DNA from: Catenulispora rubra
GTDB lineage: Bacteria > Actinomycetota > Actinomycetes > Streptomycetales > Catenulisporaceae
Assembly: GCF_015356825.1 (NCBI RefSeq)
Contig: NZ_JAACYW010000049.1
Coordinates: 1 to 54,234, forward strand
Direction of reading: 5' to 3'
Length of the DNA stretch: 54,234 nt
Under the pieces are notes generated by a model. That model had not been told where the DNA came from. It did no database searches and worked only from the letters and a program-made list of their open reading frames with translations. Made by a program: the position numbers and the translations under genes. Within the stretch, counting starts at the first letter, position 1. Every line of letters starts with the position of its first letter. This document shows, piece by piece, positions 9,062 to 16,746 of this stretch.

Positions 9062-9077
9062 ACTTGACTCTTCAAGT
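9062..9077. promoter_or_regulatory. Operator-like palindrome ACTTGA-N4-TCAAGT, site 1
   Basis: ACTTGA and TCAAGT are perfect inverted halves separated by CTCT, 59 bases before the first SnoaL gene. The same palindrome with a different 4-base centre lies before the second SnoaL gene. CTTGA half-sites are common in MerR-type operators, but the cognate regulator is not shown by sequence. Confidence 0.65.
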
Positions 9078-9135
9078 CACCGGGGATACCTTCAGGTTGC
9101 CAGCACAGTGATAGACCTCGAAGGAAGAAGCAGTC

Positions 9136-9600
9136 ATGACAAGCAACGAAGAGATCGTCCGCGCGGCGTACCGGGCGGCCGAAGGTGACGTCCGGGACCT
9201 CACGGGCTGGCGCGACTCCTTCACGAAGGACGGCGTCTTCAACATGATGTCGACCGGGGACAGCTACCAGGGTGATCGACTGGCGGACCTGCTGACCGGC
9301 ATGTTCAGCGTGTTCCCGGACGTTCATCGCGAGCTGCTGCAGGTCCATCCCCTCGGCGATGACCTGGTCGCGGTCCAGCTCCTGATCCAGGGCACCTTCC
9401 AAGGCCCGTTTCCGACCCCCGCCGGCCTGCTCGCGCCGAACGGGGCGCGGACCAGCGTCCCCGCGGCCGACATCTTCCACCTGCGGGACGGCAGGATCCA
9501 GACCTTCGACTGCTACCCCATGCTGAACATCAGGATGGCCCAGATGGGGGTCTCGTTCGACTTCGCCTCGGCCGTGAAGCGGGCGTCCGACGTCGCCTGA
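9136..9600 (+). CDS. SnoaL-like polyketide-cyclase-fold protein
   Basis: The protein has 154 residues and an NTF2-like alpha+beta cone: an N-terminal helix pair with NEEIVRAAYRAAEGDVRDL, then the strand region GDDLVAVQLLIQGTF, then ADIFHLRDGRIQTFDCYPM, the diagnostic 'dif.vrDGKI....' strand of SnoaL-like proteins. It is cytosolic. Members are ester cyclases, isomerases or binding proteins, so the catalytic role here is unknown. The start is ATG at 9136 behind GAAGGAAG. It carries its own operator-like palindrome upstream and is followed by a secreted paralogue with the same palindrome. Confidence 0.82.
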   Translation: MTSNEEIVRAAYRAAEGDVRDLTGWRDSFTKDGVFNMMSTGDSYQGDRLADLLTGMFSVFPDVHRELLQVHPLGDDLVAVQLLIQGTFQGPFPTPAGLLAPNGARTSVPAADIFHLRDGRIQTFDCYPMLNIRMAQMGVSFDFASAVKRASDVA

Positions 9601-9636
9601 CAACCGCGAATCTCGCGCGCCGAAGTATACCCATTA

Positions 9637-9652
9637 ACTTGAAGCTTCAAGT
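9637..9652. promoter_or_regulatory. Operator-like palindrome ACTTGA-N4-TCAAGT, site 2
   Basis: ACTTGAAGCTTCAAGT is a perfect 16-bp palindrome 20 bases before the second SnoaL gene, sharing both 6-base halves with site 1. It lies where a bound regulator would block transcription or ribosome access. Confidence 0.72.
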
Positions 9653-9672
9653 CAATTCCACAGGAGCCCACC

Positions 9673-10251
9673 ATGAAGAAGCTGCACCGCACCGCCCTGA
9701 CCATCGCCGTCACCGCTGCCGCCGTCACCGGTGGGCTGGGAATCGCCGACGCTGCGAGCGCGCAGTCCACGACGAGTGCGCAGTCCACGACGAGCGCCGG
9801 GCACGGCACAGACCCACGAGCCGCAGACCTCCGAGCCAACGAGCGCGTCGTGCAGACGTTCCTGCAGGAAGTGATCGACGGTCACGACGGCGCCGCGACC
9901 GCCGACCTGGTGACCCCGGACGTGTCCTGGCACGGCGGCACGCTGGGTGTCGTCTCGGGCCGCTCGAACGTCACGGGCCTGTTCACCGGCATCGTGACCG
10001 CGCTCCCCGACCTGCACTCCACCGTCCACGACCTGATAGGCCAGGGTGACCAGGTGGTCGTGCGCCAGGTCATGACCGGCACGCAGAAGGGCGCCATCAT
10101 CGGCATCCCGGCGAGCGGACACAGCGTCACCTGGAACGCCATCGAGATCTTCGTCGTGCGCGACGGCAAGATCAGCCAGATCTGGGCCGGCGACGACTGG
10201 ACCGCGATCCTCGACGACACCGGAACCTACAAGGCGCCCTGGATCAGCTAG
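9673..10251 (+). CDS. Secreted SnoaL-like protein
   Basis: The protein has 192 residues. Residues 1-30 form a Sec signal peptide (MKKLHRTALTIAVTAAAVTG, cleavage likely after ADAASA). A short repeat QSTTSAQSTTSA links it to an NTF2-like domain with ANERVVQTFLQEVIDGHDG, HGGTLGVVSGRSNV and the family strand IEIFVVRDGKISQIWAGDDW. Secretion distinguishes it from the cytosolic paralogue just upstream; both share the ACTTGA palindrome. ATG at 9673 is behind CAGGAG. Function is unknown, perhaps an extracellular ester cyclase or hydrolase. Confidence 0.82.
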   Translation: MKKLHRTALTIAVTAAAVTGGLGIADAASAQSTTSAQSTTSAGHGTDPRAADLRANERVVQTFLQEVIDGHDGAATADLVTPDVSWHGGTLGVVSGRSNVTGLFTGIVTALPDLHSTVHDLIGQGDQVVVRQVMTGTQKGAIIGIPASGHSVTWNAIEIFVVRDGKISQIWAGDDWTAILDDTGTYKAPWIS

Positions 10252-10263
10252 CCACCGCCAACC

Positions 10264-10311
10264 GGCTGCCCGCGCTCGACCACCCTGAAAGCTGCTGACA
10301 GTGTCACGGCA
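10264..10311 (+). repeat. 49-bp direct repeat, copy 2
   Basis: Near-identical to 5697-5745. In this copy one C is lost, so the LPALDHP reading frame runs through the stop. No complete gene precedes it, so it is a relic of the 136-aa gene's 3' end. Confidence 0.8.
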
Positions 10312-10325
10312 GGTGGTCGAGCGCG
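10271..10325 (+). terminator. 14-bp stem hairpin after SnoaL genes
   Basis: CGCGCTCGACCACC (10271-10284) and GGTGGTCGAGCGCG (10312-10325) are perfect inverted arms around a 27-base loop, 20 bases after the stop of the secreted SnoaL gene. It may end that operon. Copy 1 of the direct repeat lacks the right arm. Confidence 0.55.
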
Positions 10326-10367
10326 CGCCGGGTGGCTGGTTGGCCGAGCTGGAATTAGCCTGATGAG

Positions 10368-10718
10368 GTGGGCGATTTGCCGCGGGTGGCGTTAAAGCTG
10401 CCCGCCGACGCGAACGAAGCCGGGCCGCGTGCGACGTTGGTCCTGGTCGAGACGCTGCACTCAATGGATGCCGACGGGACCGAGCTGCTGTGTGCGCTCT
10501 CGCACCAGCTGCGCAATCCGCTGACCTGCGTCATGGGGTATCTGGAGATGCTGGCCGAGGGCGTGCTCGGTCCGGTCAACGACGAGCAGATGCGGGTGCT
10601 GCAAGTGGTGACGGCGAGCGCGACCCGGCTGGGTGCGATGCTCGACGAGCTGGAGCAGCCCGAGCTGGAGCAGCCGGAGCTGGAGCAGGCGGGTCCATCG
10701 GCAGGGCGAGGGTGTTGA
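10368..10718 (+). CDS. HisKA-only histidine kinase fragment
   Basis: The protein has 116 residues. It contains one complete dimerisation/phosphoacceptor domain: ALSHQLRNPLTCVMGYLEML, with the H-box histidine, then a second helix QMRVLQVVTASATRLGAMLDEL. No ATP-binding domain follows; instead the protein ends in three 15-bp repeats encoding ELEQP units (about 10648-10690). It cannot autophosphorylate alone, so it is either a truncated kinase or a phosphotransfer partner of another kinase. The response regulator start at 10712 overlaps its stop by seven bases, so the two are probably translationally coupled. Confidence 0.68.
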   Translation: MGDLPRVALKLPADANEAGPRATLVLVETLHSMDADGTELLCALSHQLRNPLTCVMGYLEMLAEGVLGPVNDEQMRVLQVVTASATRLGAMLDELEQPELEQPELEQAGPSAGRGC

Positions 10719-11458
10719 CGGGTTCGGCCTCGGACCGCCGGCGGCGGGCGCTGGTGATCGAGGACGCCGCGGACATCTGTCTGCTGCTGTGCGACACGCT
10801 GCGCCAGGCCGGGTTCGACGTGACCGGCGTCGATACCGGTGCCCGGGGGCTGGAGGCGGCGCGGGGGTTGTGCCCCGATCTGGTGACGCTGGACCTGGCG
10901 CTTCCGGACATCGACGGGATCGAGGTGTGCCGGCAGCTGCGCGCGATCTCGAACGCGTACGTGATCGTGCTGACCGCGCGCCACGGGGAGGCCGACCGGT
11001 TGATCGGGCTGGAAGTCGGCGCGGACGACTACATGGTCAAGCCGTTCTCGCCGCGCGAGCTGCGGGCCCGGGTGGGCGCGATGTTCCGGCGGCCGCGGCT
11101 GGCCGATCCGGGGGCCGGGAGCCAGGGCGCCGCGGTGCTGCGCTTCGGCGGGCTGGAGATGGACCGCGAGAGCCGCGAGGTCACGCTGGACGGGTCCCCA
11201 GTGGCGCTGACCCGCACCGAGTTCGACCTGCTGGCCGCCCTGATGAGCCACCCGCACCGGGTGTGGGAGCGCGACACCCTGGCCCGCCGGGTGCAGCACA
11301 CCGACTGGCCCGGGGACGACCACGTGATCGACGTGCACATCGCGAACCTGCGGCACAAGCTGGGCGACACCGGCCGGGAGGGCCGCTGGGTGCACACGGT
11401 GCGCGGCGTGGGCTACCGGTTCGGGGGCTCGGCGCCGGTTGATCCGAATCACGGCTGA
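10712..11458 (+). CDS. OmpR/PhoB-type response regulator
   Basis: The protein has 248 residues. The receiver domain spans residues 10-122: acidic pair EDAAD, phospho-acceptor Asp in LVTLDLALPDIDG, the T/S in VIVLTARHG, and the lysine in DDYMVKPFS. The winged-helix output domain covers about residues 145-240, with TRTEFDLLAALMSHPHRVW, DVHIANLRHKLG and the typical wing VHTVRGVGYRF. The start is GTG at 10712 behind GCAGGGCGAGG; the longer frame upstream is the shadow of the HisKA gene. All phosphorylation residues are intact although the partner kinase is truncated, so it may be driven by the nearby hybrid or PAS kinases. Confidence 0.93.
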   Translation: MLTGSASDRRRRALVIEDAADICLLLCDTLRQAGFDVTGVDTGARGLEAARGLCPDLVTLDLALPDIDGIEVCRQLRAISNAYVIVLTARHGEADRLIGLEVGADDYMVKPFSPRELRARVGAMFRRPRLADPGAGSQGAAVLRFGGLEMDRESREVTLDGSPVALTRTEFDLLAALMSHPHRVWERDTLARRVQHTDWPGDDHVIDVHIANLRHKLGDTGREGRWVHTVRGVGYRFGGSAPVDPNHG

Positions 11459-11631
11459 GTGCGGCTGAGCGCGGCGGGACGTCGAGGCCGGCTGGGAGCG
11501 CGGGCCGGAGCCGGCAGCCAGGCGGGCGGCGGATAGGCCACGGCAGGCGGCGGCGGGGTCGCGGGCATGCTGGGGCGGCAGGCAGCAGGCAGCCGGGAGT
11601 CTAGCAGCTCCAAACACAGCTCAGGACCGCA

Positions 11632-12039
11632 TCAATCCGTCGGCGCGCCATGATCCGGGCGCCCGAGACCGTCAAGATCCATAGCCGCGCGCACCATCTC
11701 GGCCACCAGCCGCGCTTCGGTGCGCACGCGCGCCAGCTGCACGGTGCTCGGTATGAGCCCCGTGTGCAGCGACGACTCGAGCGCGGTGAGTGTCGCGGCC
11801 AATCGCCGGGTGCCGAGCATCTTGCTGCTGATCCGGAGGTCGACTATCACCCGTTCGGCTTCGGCGGTGTCGTGGGCGCGGATCGCCCGGCCGATCCGGT
11901 CGAGCCGTTCGGGGAGCAGGTCGAGGTAGGCCTGCGCGTAGCGGCGCAGCGTCTCGTCACCCACTTCGGCGCGCAGCCGGGAAAGGTGCGCGCGGCTCAC
12001 CGGCTCGCCGCCGGTCTCCGATGGGTCGTCTCCGGCCAT
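11632..12039 (-). CDS. HPt-like protein lacking the phosphoacceptor histidine
   Basis: The protein has 135 residues from ATG 12039 (AAAGGA upstream); a GTG at 12099 would add 20 residues but has no ribosome site. The four-helix pattern of HPt domains is clear: RYAQAYLDLLPERLDRIGRA, then HDTAEAERVIVDLRISSKML, G and ATLTALESSLHTGL. In active HPt domains the second helix reads AHxLKGSSxxLG. Here it is IVDLRISSKMLG, so valine stands at the histidine position while SS and LG are kept. It is probably a non-phosphorylatable (pseudo) HPt that may bind receivers without relaying phosphate. It is divergent from the hybrid kinase. Confidence 0.65.
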   Translation of the reverse strand: MAGDDPSETGGEPVSRAHLSRLRAEVGDETLRRYAQAYLDLLPERLDRIGRAIRAHDTAEAERVIVDLRISSKMLGTRRLAATLTALESSLHTGLIPSTVQLARVRTEARLVAEMVRAAMDLDGLGRPDHGAPTD

Positions 12040-12170
12040 CGCGTGCTTCGTCCTTTCCGTCTTCCTGGCACCAGGATCCGAGGACCGCCCCAAGGTCACC
12101 TCTGGTCCCGCTCAAAATCTGCTCAAGAAGTTGCGGCGCCGATCTTGGCGGTCCAGCATGAGAGTGACTT

Positions 12171-14219
12171 GTGCCTGTCCGTTTCCGAGCGGGGGTGCGC
12201 CACATCAGGCTCCTGATCTGTGAGGACAGCGAGGACGACGCACTGCTGGTCGTCCGGCGCCTGCGCCAGGACGGCCTCGCGGTGGACCACGAGCGGGTCG
12301 AGACCGCCGAGGACGCCGCGCTCGCGCTGCGCCTGCGCCCGCCCGACCTGATCGTCTCGGACTACTTCATCCCCGGCTTCGGCGCGGAGAGCGCCCTGCG
12401 GCTGCTGCGTGCCAGCGGCCTGGACGTGCCGTTCATCGTGGTCAGCGGGCGGATCGGGGAGGAGTCCGCGGCGGCGTTGATGCGCGCCGGCGCACACGAC
12501 GTGGTGCTCAAGGACCGGATGTCCCGGCTCGCCCCGGCGGTGCGGCGGGAGCTGGAGCAGGCCGGGGACCGGGCCGAGCGCCGGGCGGCCGAGGCGGCGC
12601 TGCGGCGCAGCGAGCAGCGCTTGCGCCTGTTCGCCGACCACTCGCCGGACGTGATGTTCCGCTTCCGGATCCACCCGGCCGACGAGGTCGAGTACCTCAG
12701 CCCGGCCGCGGGCGCGGTGCTCGGCCGGATCCCGGAGGAGCTGTGCGGCGACCCGGGCCGGCTCTTCTCCCTCGTCGCGCCGGAGGACCGGGTGCCGCTG
12801 GCGGCCGCGTGGCACGCCGCGGACACGCAGCCGCTGGTGGTGCGCTGGTGCCGGCCGGACGGCACCGAGGCGTGGACCGAGCAGCGGGCGGTGGCACGCC
12901 GCGACGGGTCCGGGCGCGTCCTGGCCGTCGAGGGGATCCTGCGCGAGATCACCGACCGGGTGCGTGCCGACGCCCTGCGGGACCGGCTGCGGCAGGCCGA
13001 ACGGCTCGACTCCCTCGGCCGGCTGGTCGGCGGTATCGCGCACGACTTCAACAACCTGCTCGCGGTCATCCTCGGGAACACCGACCTGGCGCTGGCCGAG
13101 CTGCCCGGCGACAGCCCGCACCGCCCCGGGATGGAGCTGATCCGCGACCTGGCCGCCCACGGCGCGGACCTGACCCGGCAGCTGCTGGTCTTCAGCCGGC
13201 ACGAGCCGCCGCACCCGGAGATCCTGGACGCGAATGAGGTGGTCGCCGACACCGAGCGGGTGCTGCGCCGCGCGATCGGCGAGGACGTCGAGATCGTCAC
13301 CCGCCTCGACCCGGGCCTGCGCCCGGTGGCCATCGACCGCAGCGAGCTCGAGCGGCTGCTGCTCAACCTGCTGGCCAACGCGCGCCGCGCCATGCCCCAC
13401 GGCGGCCGGCTGATCGTGGAGACCGGCAACGTCGACCCGCCGGACGCTCGGAGCACGCCACGCACGCCGCCGACCGGGATCGGAGCGATCGGCGCGGTCG
13501 GCGCGGTCGGCTCCATCAACTCCGTCGGCGACGAGGACGCGCCGAGCACACGGCTCGCACCCGGCCCGCTGGTGCGCCTGCGCGTGATCGACAACGGCGT
13601 CGGCATGTCGGAGACGGTGCGCAAGCACGCCTTCGAGCCCTACTACACCGGCGGTGCCAGCGACGGCACCGGCCTGGGCTTGTCCTCGGCGTACGGGGTG
13701 GTCAAGGCGGCAGGCGGGGAGATCCGGATCGATTCGCGGCCCGGCGCGGGCACCGAAGTGAGCGTCTACCTACCCGCGGCCGTCGGCCGCGCCGAGCCGC
13801 CCGCGGTATCCGAACCCGACCCGCCGGGCGGACAGGGCCGCACGCTGCTGGTGGTCGAGGACGATGTCGCGGTGCGGGAGATGGTCGGCACGATGGTGCG
13901 TCGCCACGGCTACCACGCCATCTGCATGGCCTCGCCCGCCGACGCGCTCAGCGTCGTCGAGCAGTCGGACCCGCAGATCGACGCGTTGCTGACCGATCTG
14001 GTGATGGCCGGGATGTCGGGCATCGAACTGGCCGAGGCCGCCCGAGCACTGGTGCCCGACCTGCCGGTGCTCGTGATGTCCGGGTACTCGGCGGGCGCCA
14101 TGTCCGCGGACGGCAGCCTCCCGGCGGGGTTGTCCCTGATCCGCAAGCCGTTCACAGCCGCCACACTGCTTCGCGCCCTCGGCGACGTGCTCGGCGTCGC
14201 GCCCCCGGATCCGAACTGA
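12171..14219 (+). CDS. Hybrid sensor histidine kinase (REC-PAS-HisKA-HATPase-REC)
   Basis: The protein has 682 residues and no membrane span, so it is cytosolic. A receiver opens it (residues 11-125; RLLICEDSEDDALLV, phospho-Asp in LIVSDYFIPG). A PAS fold follows (about 145-265, FADHSPDVMFRFRI). The HisKA H-box GGIAHDFNNLLAVILGN is of the DFNN type typical of hybrid PAS kinases. The ATPase has the N-box LLLNLLANARRAM, G1 VIDNGVGMS and G2 GTGLGLSS. A second receiver closes it (about 555-675, phospho-Asp in ALLTDLVMAGMSG). An Ile/Gly/Val linker with small repeats interrupts the ATPase near residue 440. It starts at GTG 12171. With the HPt-like protein it suggests a relay whose HPt step is broken. 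Confidence 0.9.
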   Translation: MPVRFRAGVRHIRLLICEDSEDDALLVVRRLRQDGLAVDHERVETAEDAALALRLRPPDLIVSDYFIPGFGAESALRLLRASGLDVPFIVVSGRIGEESAAALMRAGAHDVVLKDRMSRLAPAVRRELEQAGDRAERRAAEAALRRSEQRLRLFADHSPDVMFRFRIHPADEVEYLSPAAGAVLGRIPEELCGDPGRLFSLVAPEDRVPLAAAWHAADTQPLVVRWCRPDGTEAWTEQRAVARRDGSGRVLAVEGILREITDRVRADALRDRLRQAERLDSLGRLVGGIAHDFNNLLAVILGNTDLALAELPGDSPHRPGMELIRDLAAHGADLTRQLLVFSRHEPPHPEILDANEVVADTERVLRRAIGEDVEIVTRLDPGLRPVAIDRSELERLLLNLLANARRAMPHGGRLIVETGNVDPPDARSTPRTPPTGIGAIGAVGAVGSINSVGDEDAPSTRLAPGPLVRLRVIDNGVGMSETVRKHAFEPYYTGGASDGTGLGLSSAYGVVKAAGGEIRIDSRPGAGTEVSVYLPAAVGRAEPPAVSEPDPPGGQGRTLLVVEDDVAVREMVGTMVRRHGYHAICMASPADALSVVEQSDPQIDALLTDLVMAGMSGIELAEAARALVPDLPVLVMSGYSAGAMSADGSLPAGLSLIRKPFTAATLLRALGDVLGVAPPDPN

Positions 14220-14245
14220 CCCCTCGGCCCGGTGACCGTTCGGAT

Positions 14246-15646
14246 TCACTCAACGTCATCGCCGACGGTGAAGTAGAAGGTCGCCCCGCCCCCGGCAGTA
14301 CTCTCCGCCCAGACACGCCCACCGTGGCGGCCGACGACCCGCTCGACGACGGCCAGCCCGATGCCGGTGCCGGGGAACCGGGCCGTGCTGTGCAGGCGCT
14401 GGAAGGGGGCGAAGAGCTGGTCGGCGTGCTGCATGTCGAATCCCGCGCCGTCGTCCTCGACGTAGAAGGCCGGGACGCCGTCGTACTCGCGCGTCCCGAC
14501 GCCGATGTGCGCCTCGCCCCGCTCCGAGGTGAACTTCCACGCGTTGGACAGCAGGTTCTGCATGACCAGGCTGAGCAGGACGGGATCGCCGGCCACGGGC
14601 ATCGGCCCGATGACGGTCTCGACCCGGCGGTCCGGCTCCGCCGCGCGCAGGTCGGCCACGATGTCGCGCGCCAGGTCGCCGAGGTCGAACCGGCTGCGCC
14701 GCAGCTCACCGCGTCCGGCGTGGCACAGGTCGAGCAGGGCGTCGATGGTGCGGGTCATGCGCCCGGTCGCGGCGTGTACCCGATCGAGATAGTCGCGGCC
14801 GGTCTGGTCGAGCTGCCCGGCGTGGTCCTCCAGCAGGATCTCGGAGAATCCCGCGATGACGCGCAGCGGGGCGCGCAGGTCGTGGGATGCGGAGTAGGTG
14901 AACGCGTCGATGTCGCGGATCGAGGCTTCCAGGTCGGCCGTGCGGTCCCGGACGCGCTGTTCGAGGTCGGTGACCAGCCGTCGGACCTCTTCCTCGGCGC
15001 GCATCACATCGGTGATGTCGGTGGAGATGCCGCATACGGCGTAGACGCGGCCGTCGGTGTCGGTGACCGGGTGGCGGACGGTGTAGTAGGTGTGCGGGCC
15101 GTCGATCTGGTCGACGGTGTCCTGCGTCTGCACCGGCGCGCCGTGGAACAGGGCCTTGCGATCGTTGACGCCGACGGTGTCGGCCGCCGGGAAGAGGTCC
15201 TGGTGCCGGTGTCCGAGGACGTCCTCGCGGCGGACTCCGTTCAGCTGCTCGAACTGCCTGTTGACCAGGAGGTAGCGGCCGCCGGCGTCGCGTACGCAGA
15301 CCACCGCGCCGATCTCGTCGACGATGTCGAGCAGGTCTGCGACGTCGCCTGCGGATCGGCGGCAGGTCTCGCGCCAGGACTCTGCGAATCGGAGCGCGAG
15401 GAGTGCGCAGGCCCCGAGAAGCACCAGGCAGACGGCCACGGCGATGCGGTAGTCGGCGATGACGAAGGCGACGCCTACCACGGCGATCGCGGCGACGCCC
15501 AGGGCCACGATGGTCAACCGGATTCCGGACACAGGATCGGGCTGGGTGATCAGCGTGTCACCGACGGGGCGGATCGGTGCGGCGGCAGACGCGGCGCGCC
15601 GGTATCCGGGCCGGGCCGCGCCGTGTCGAACGGCGCCGCGGATCAT
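14246..15646 (-). CDS. Membrane PAS-domain sensor histidine kinase
   Basis: The protein has 466 residues. Two adjacent membrane spans (about residues 43-61 and 65-86) anchor it. A PAS domain covers about 100-215 (VCVRDAGGRYLLVNRQFEQL, ending GISTDITDVMRAEEE). A coiled-coil linker leads to the HisKA H-box FTYSASHDLRAPLRVIAGFS and an ATPase with the N-box LLSNAWKFTSERG, G1 YVEDDGAGFDM and G2 GTGIGLAVVERVVG. This is the phytochrome/bacteriophytochrome-like kinase arrangement that often signals to single-receiver regulators. It converges on the hybrid kinase with 26 bases between stops, and its own upstream region is shared with the divergent methyltransferase. Confidence 0.9.
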   Translation of the reverse strand: MIRGAVRHGAARPGYRRAASAAAPIRPVGDTLITQPDPVSGIRLTIVALGVAAIAVVGVAFVIADYRIAVAVCLVLLGACALLALRFAESWRETCRRSAGDVADLLDIVDEIGAVVCVRDAGGRYLLVNRQFEQLNGVRREDVLGHRHQDLFPAADTVGVNDRKALFHGAPVQTQDTVDQIDGPHTYYTVRHPVTDTDGRVYAVCGISTDITDVMRAEEEVRRLVTDLEQRVRDRTADLEASIRDIDAFTYSASHDLRAPLRVIAGFSEILLEDHAGQLDQTGRDYLDRVHAATGRMTRTIDALLDLCHAGRGELRRSRFDLGDLARDIVADLRAAEPDRRVETVIGPMPVAGDPVLLSLVMQNLLSNAWKFTSERGEAHIGVGTREYDGVPAFYVEDDGAGFDMQHADQLFAPFQRLHSTARFPGTGIGLAVVERVVGRHGGRVWAESTAGGGATFYFTVGDDVE

Positions 15647-15841
15647 GTGGGTCGCTCCCTGGTGGGTCGATCTGTCCTGTCGATCTGTTCTGTCGATGTG
15701 TTCGGCGGGCCGGTTCGACGGGTCTGCGCGGCCGACGGCCCTGACCTGGGCAGCGTATACGCGGCCGACAGCGGTTGCCGCGAGCGGCGCGCGGGCGTAG
15801 CCCTCTAATGGGGAGCCAAATGCTCAGGGAAGGGCGCGCCG

Positions 15842-16534
15842 ATGACAGGCGAGTTCGAGGGCGCGATGCGCGCCTACCGCCGCGAGACGCAGGCGGCCGC
15901 GTTCGACTTCATCGGAGAACGGTACGACGAGGCCTTCCCGCACAAGGAGGGGCAGGTCGCCGCCGGTCAGTGGCTGGTCGGGCAGCTGGAGCCGGGAGCG
16001 CGGGTCCTCGACGTCGGCTGCGGCACCGGGGTGCCCACGGCACGTCAACTGGTCACGGCCGGCGCGCGGGTCACCGGCATCGACATTTCTCCGGTAATGC
16101 TGGAGTTGGCCCGGACGAATGTTCCGCAGGCCGATTTCCGGCTGCTGGACATCACGGAGATCGACTCGGGCATCGGCCCCTTCGACGGTGTCGTCGCGTT
16201 CTTCTCACTGCTGATGCTGCCGCGCGCGCAGATCCTCGGTGCGCTGGGCCGGTTACACCGGGTCCTCCGCCCGGGCGGCTACCTCGCGCTGGCCATGGTG
16301 GAAGCCGACATGGACGACGTGCCGATCCCGTTCCTCGGAGTGTCGGTGCACGTCTCCGGATTCTTCCCGGAGCAGTTGCGCCGACTGACGATCGAGGCCG
16401 GTTTCGAGGTCCTGGAAGAACACAGCCTGAAATACGCGCCGAGCAGTGCGCAGGCGCTCCCGGAGATCCAGCAGTTCCTCTACTGCCGACGTGCCATCGC
16501 GTCTCAGCAGACCGGAGTCACAGTCGCCGGCTGA
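15842..16534 (+). CDS. Class I SAM-dependent methyltransferase
   Basis: The protein has 230 residues with the Rossmann-like SAM domain. Motif I is VLDVGCGTGVPTARQLV (residues 55-71), the acidic residue after strand 2 is in VTGIDISPVML, and motif IV is FDGVVAFFSLLMLPRA, followed by LHRVLRPGGYLALAMVE. The start is ATG at 15842 behind AGGGAAGGG. The substrate is unknown; the fold is shared by many small-molecule O-, N- and C-methyltransferases. It precedes the polysaccharide operon but is separated from it by a 212-base structured leader, so it may be independent. Confidence 0.88.
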   Translation: MTGEFEGAMRAYRRETQAAAFDFIGERYDEAFPHKEGQVAAGQWLVGQLEPGARVLDVGCGTGVPTARQLVTAGARVTGIDISPVMLELARTNVPQADFRLLDITEIDSGIGPFDGVVAFFSLLMLPRAQILGALGRLHRVLRPGGYLALAMVEADMDDVPIPFLGVSVHVSGFFPEQLRRLTIEAGFEVLEEHSLKYAPSSAQALPEIQQFLYCRRAIASQQTGVTVAG

Positions 16535-16559
16535 GCGGCATCTTGAGGAGAAATTGATG

Positions 16560-16746
16560 ATGCCTTAAATCACGCTGGATATCCCCAGTCGAGCCTGGTC
16601 TCAACGGCAGCGCAGCCGCTCCGGCGAGAACCAGGTGAAACCATGATGTCCGCCGAACACGTAGGGACCTCGACCTCGGCCTCCGTTCCGGAACGGCCGA
16701 GGTCTGACGCGGGCCTTACCGATCTGCGCTCCGTGGAGCGCACGTC
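16560..16746 (+). promoter_or_regulatory. Structured leader of polysaccharide operon with sequestered ribosome site
   Basis: Three inverted pairs lie in order. CCTGGTCTC (near 16596) can pair with GAGAACCAGG (near 16626-16635) around a CGGC/GCCG hairpin. GACCTCGG (16672-16679) pairs with CCGAGGTC (16697-16704) and encloses CCGTTCC/GGAACGG. TGCGCTCC (16725-16732) pairs with GGAGCGCA (16735-16742), burying the GGAG Shine-Dalgarno eight bases before the ATG. This layout suggests control of translation by RNA folding. I could not match it to a known riboswitch class. Confidence 0.5.

Noticed and set aside
16590..16660. c-di-GMP-I riboswitch because of GCAGCC-GCTCCGGC
   Set aside because: The invariant GCAAAGCC core and the tetraloop-receptor of that class are not present; kept only as an unclassified structured leader.
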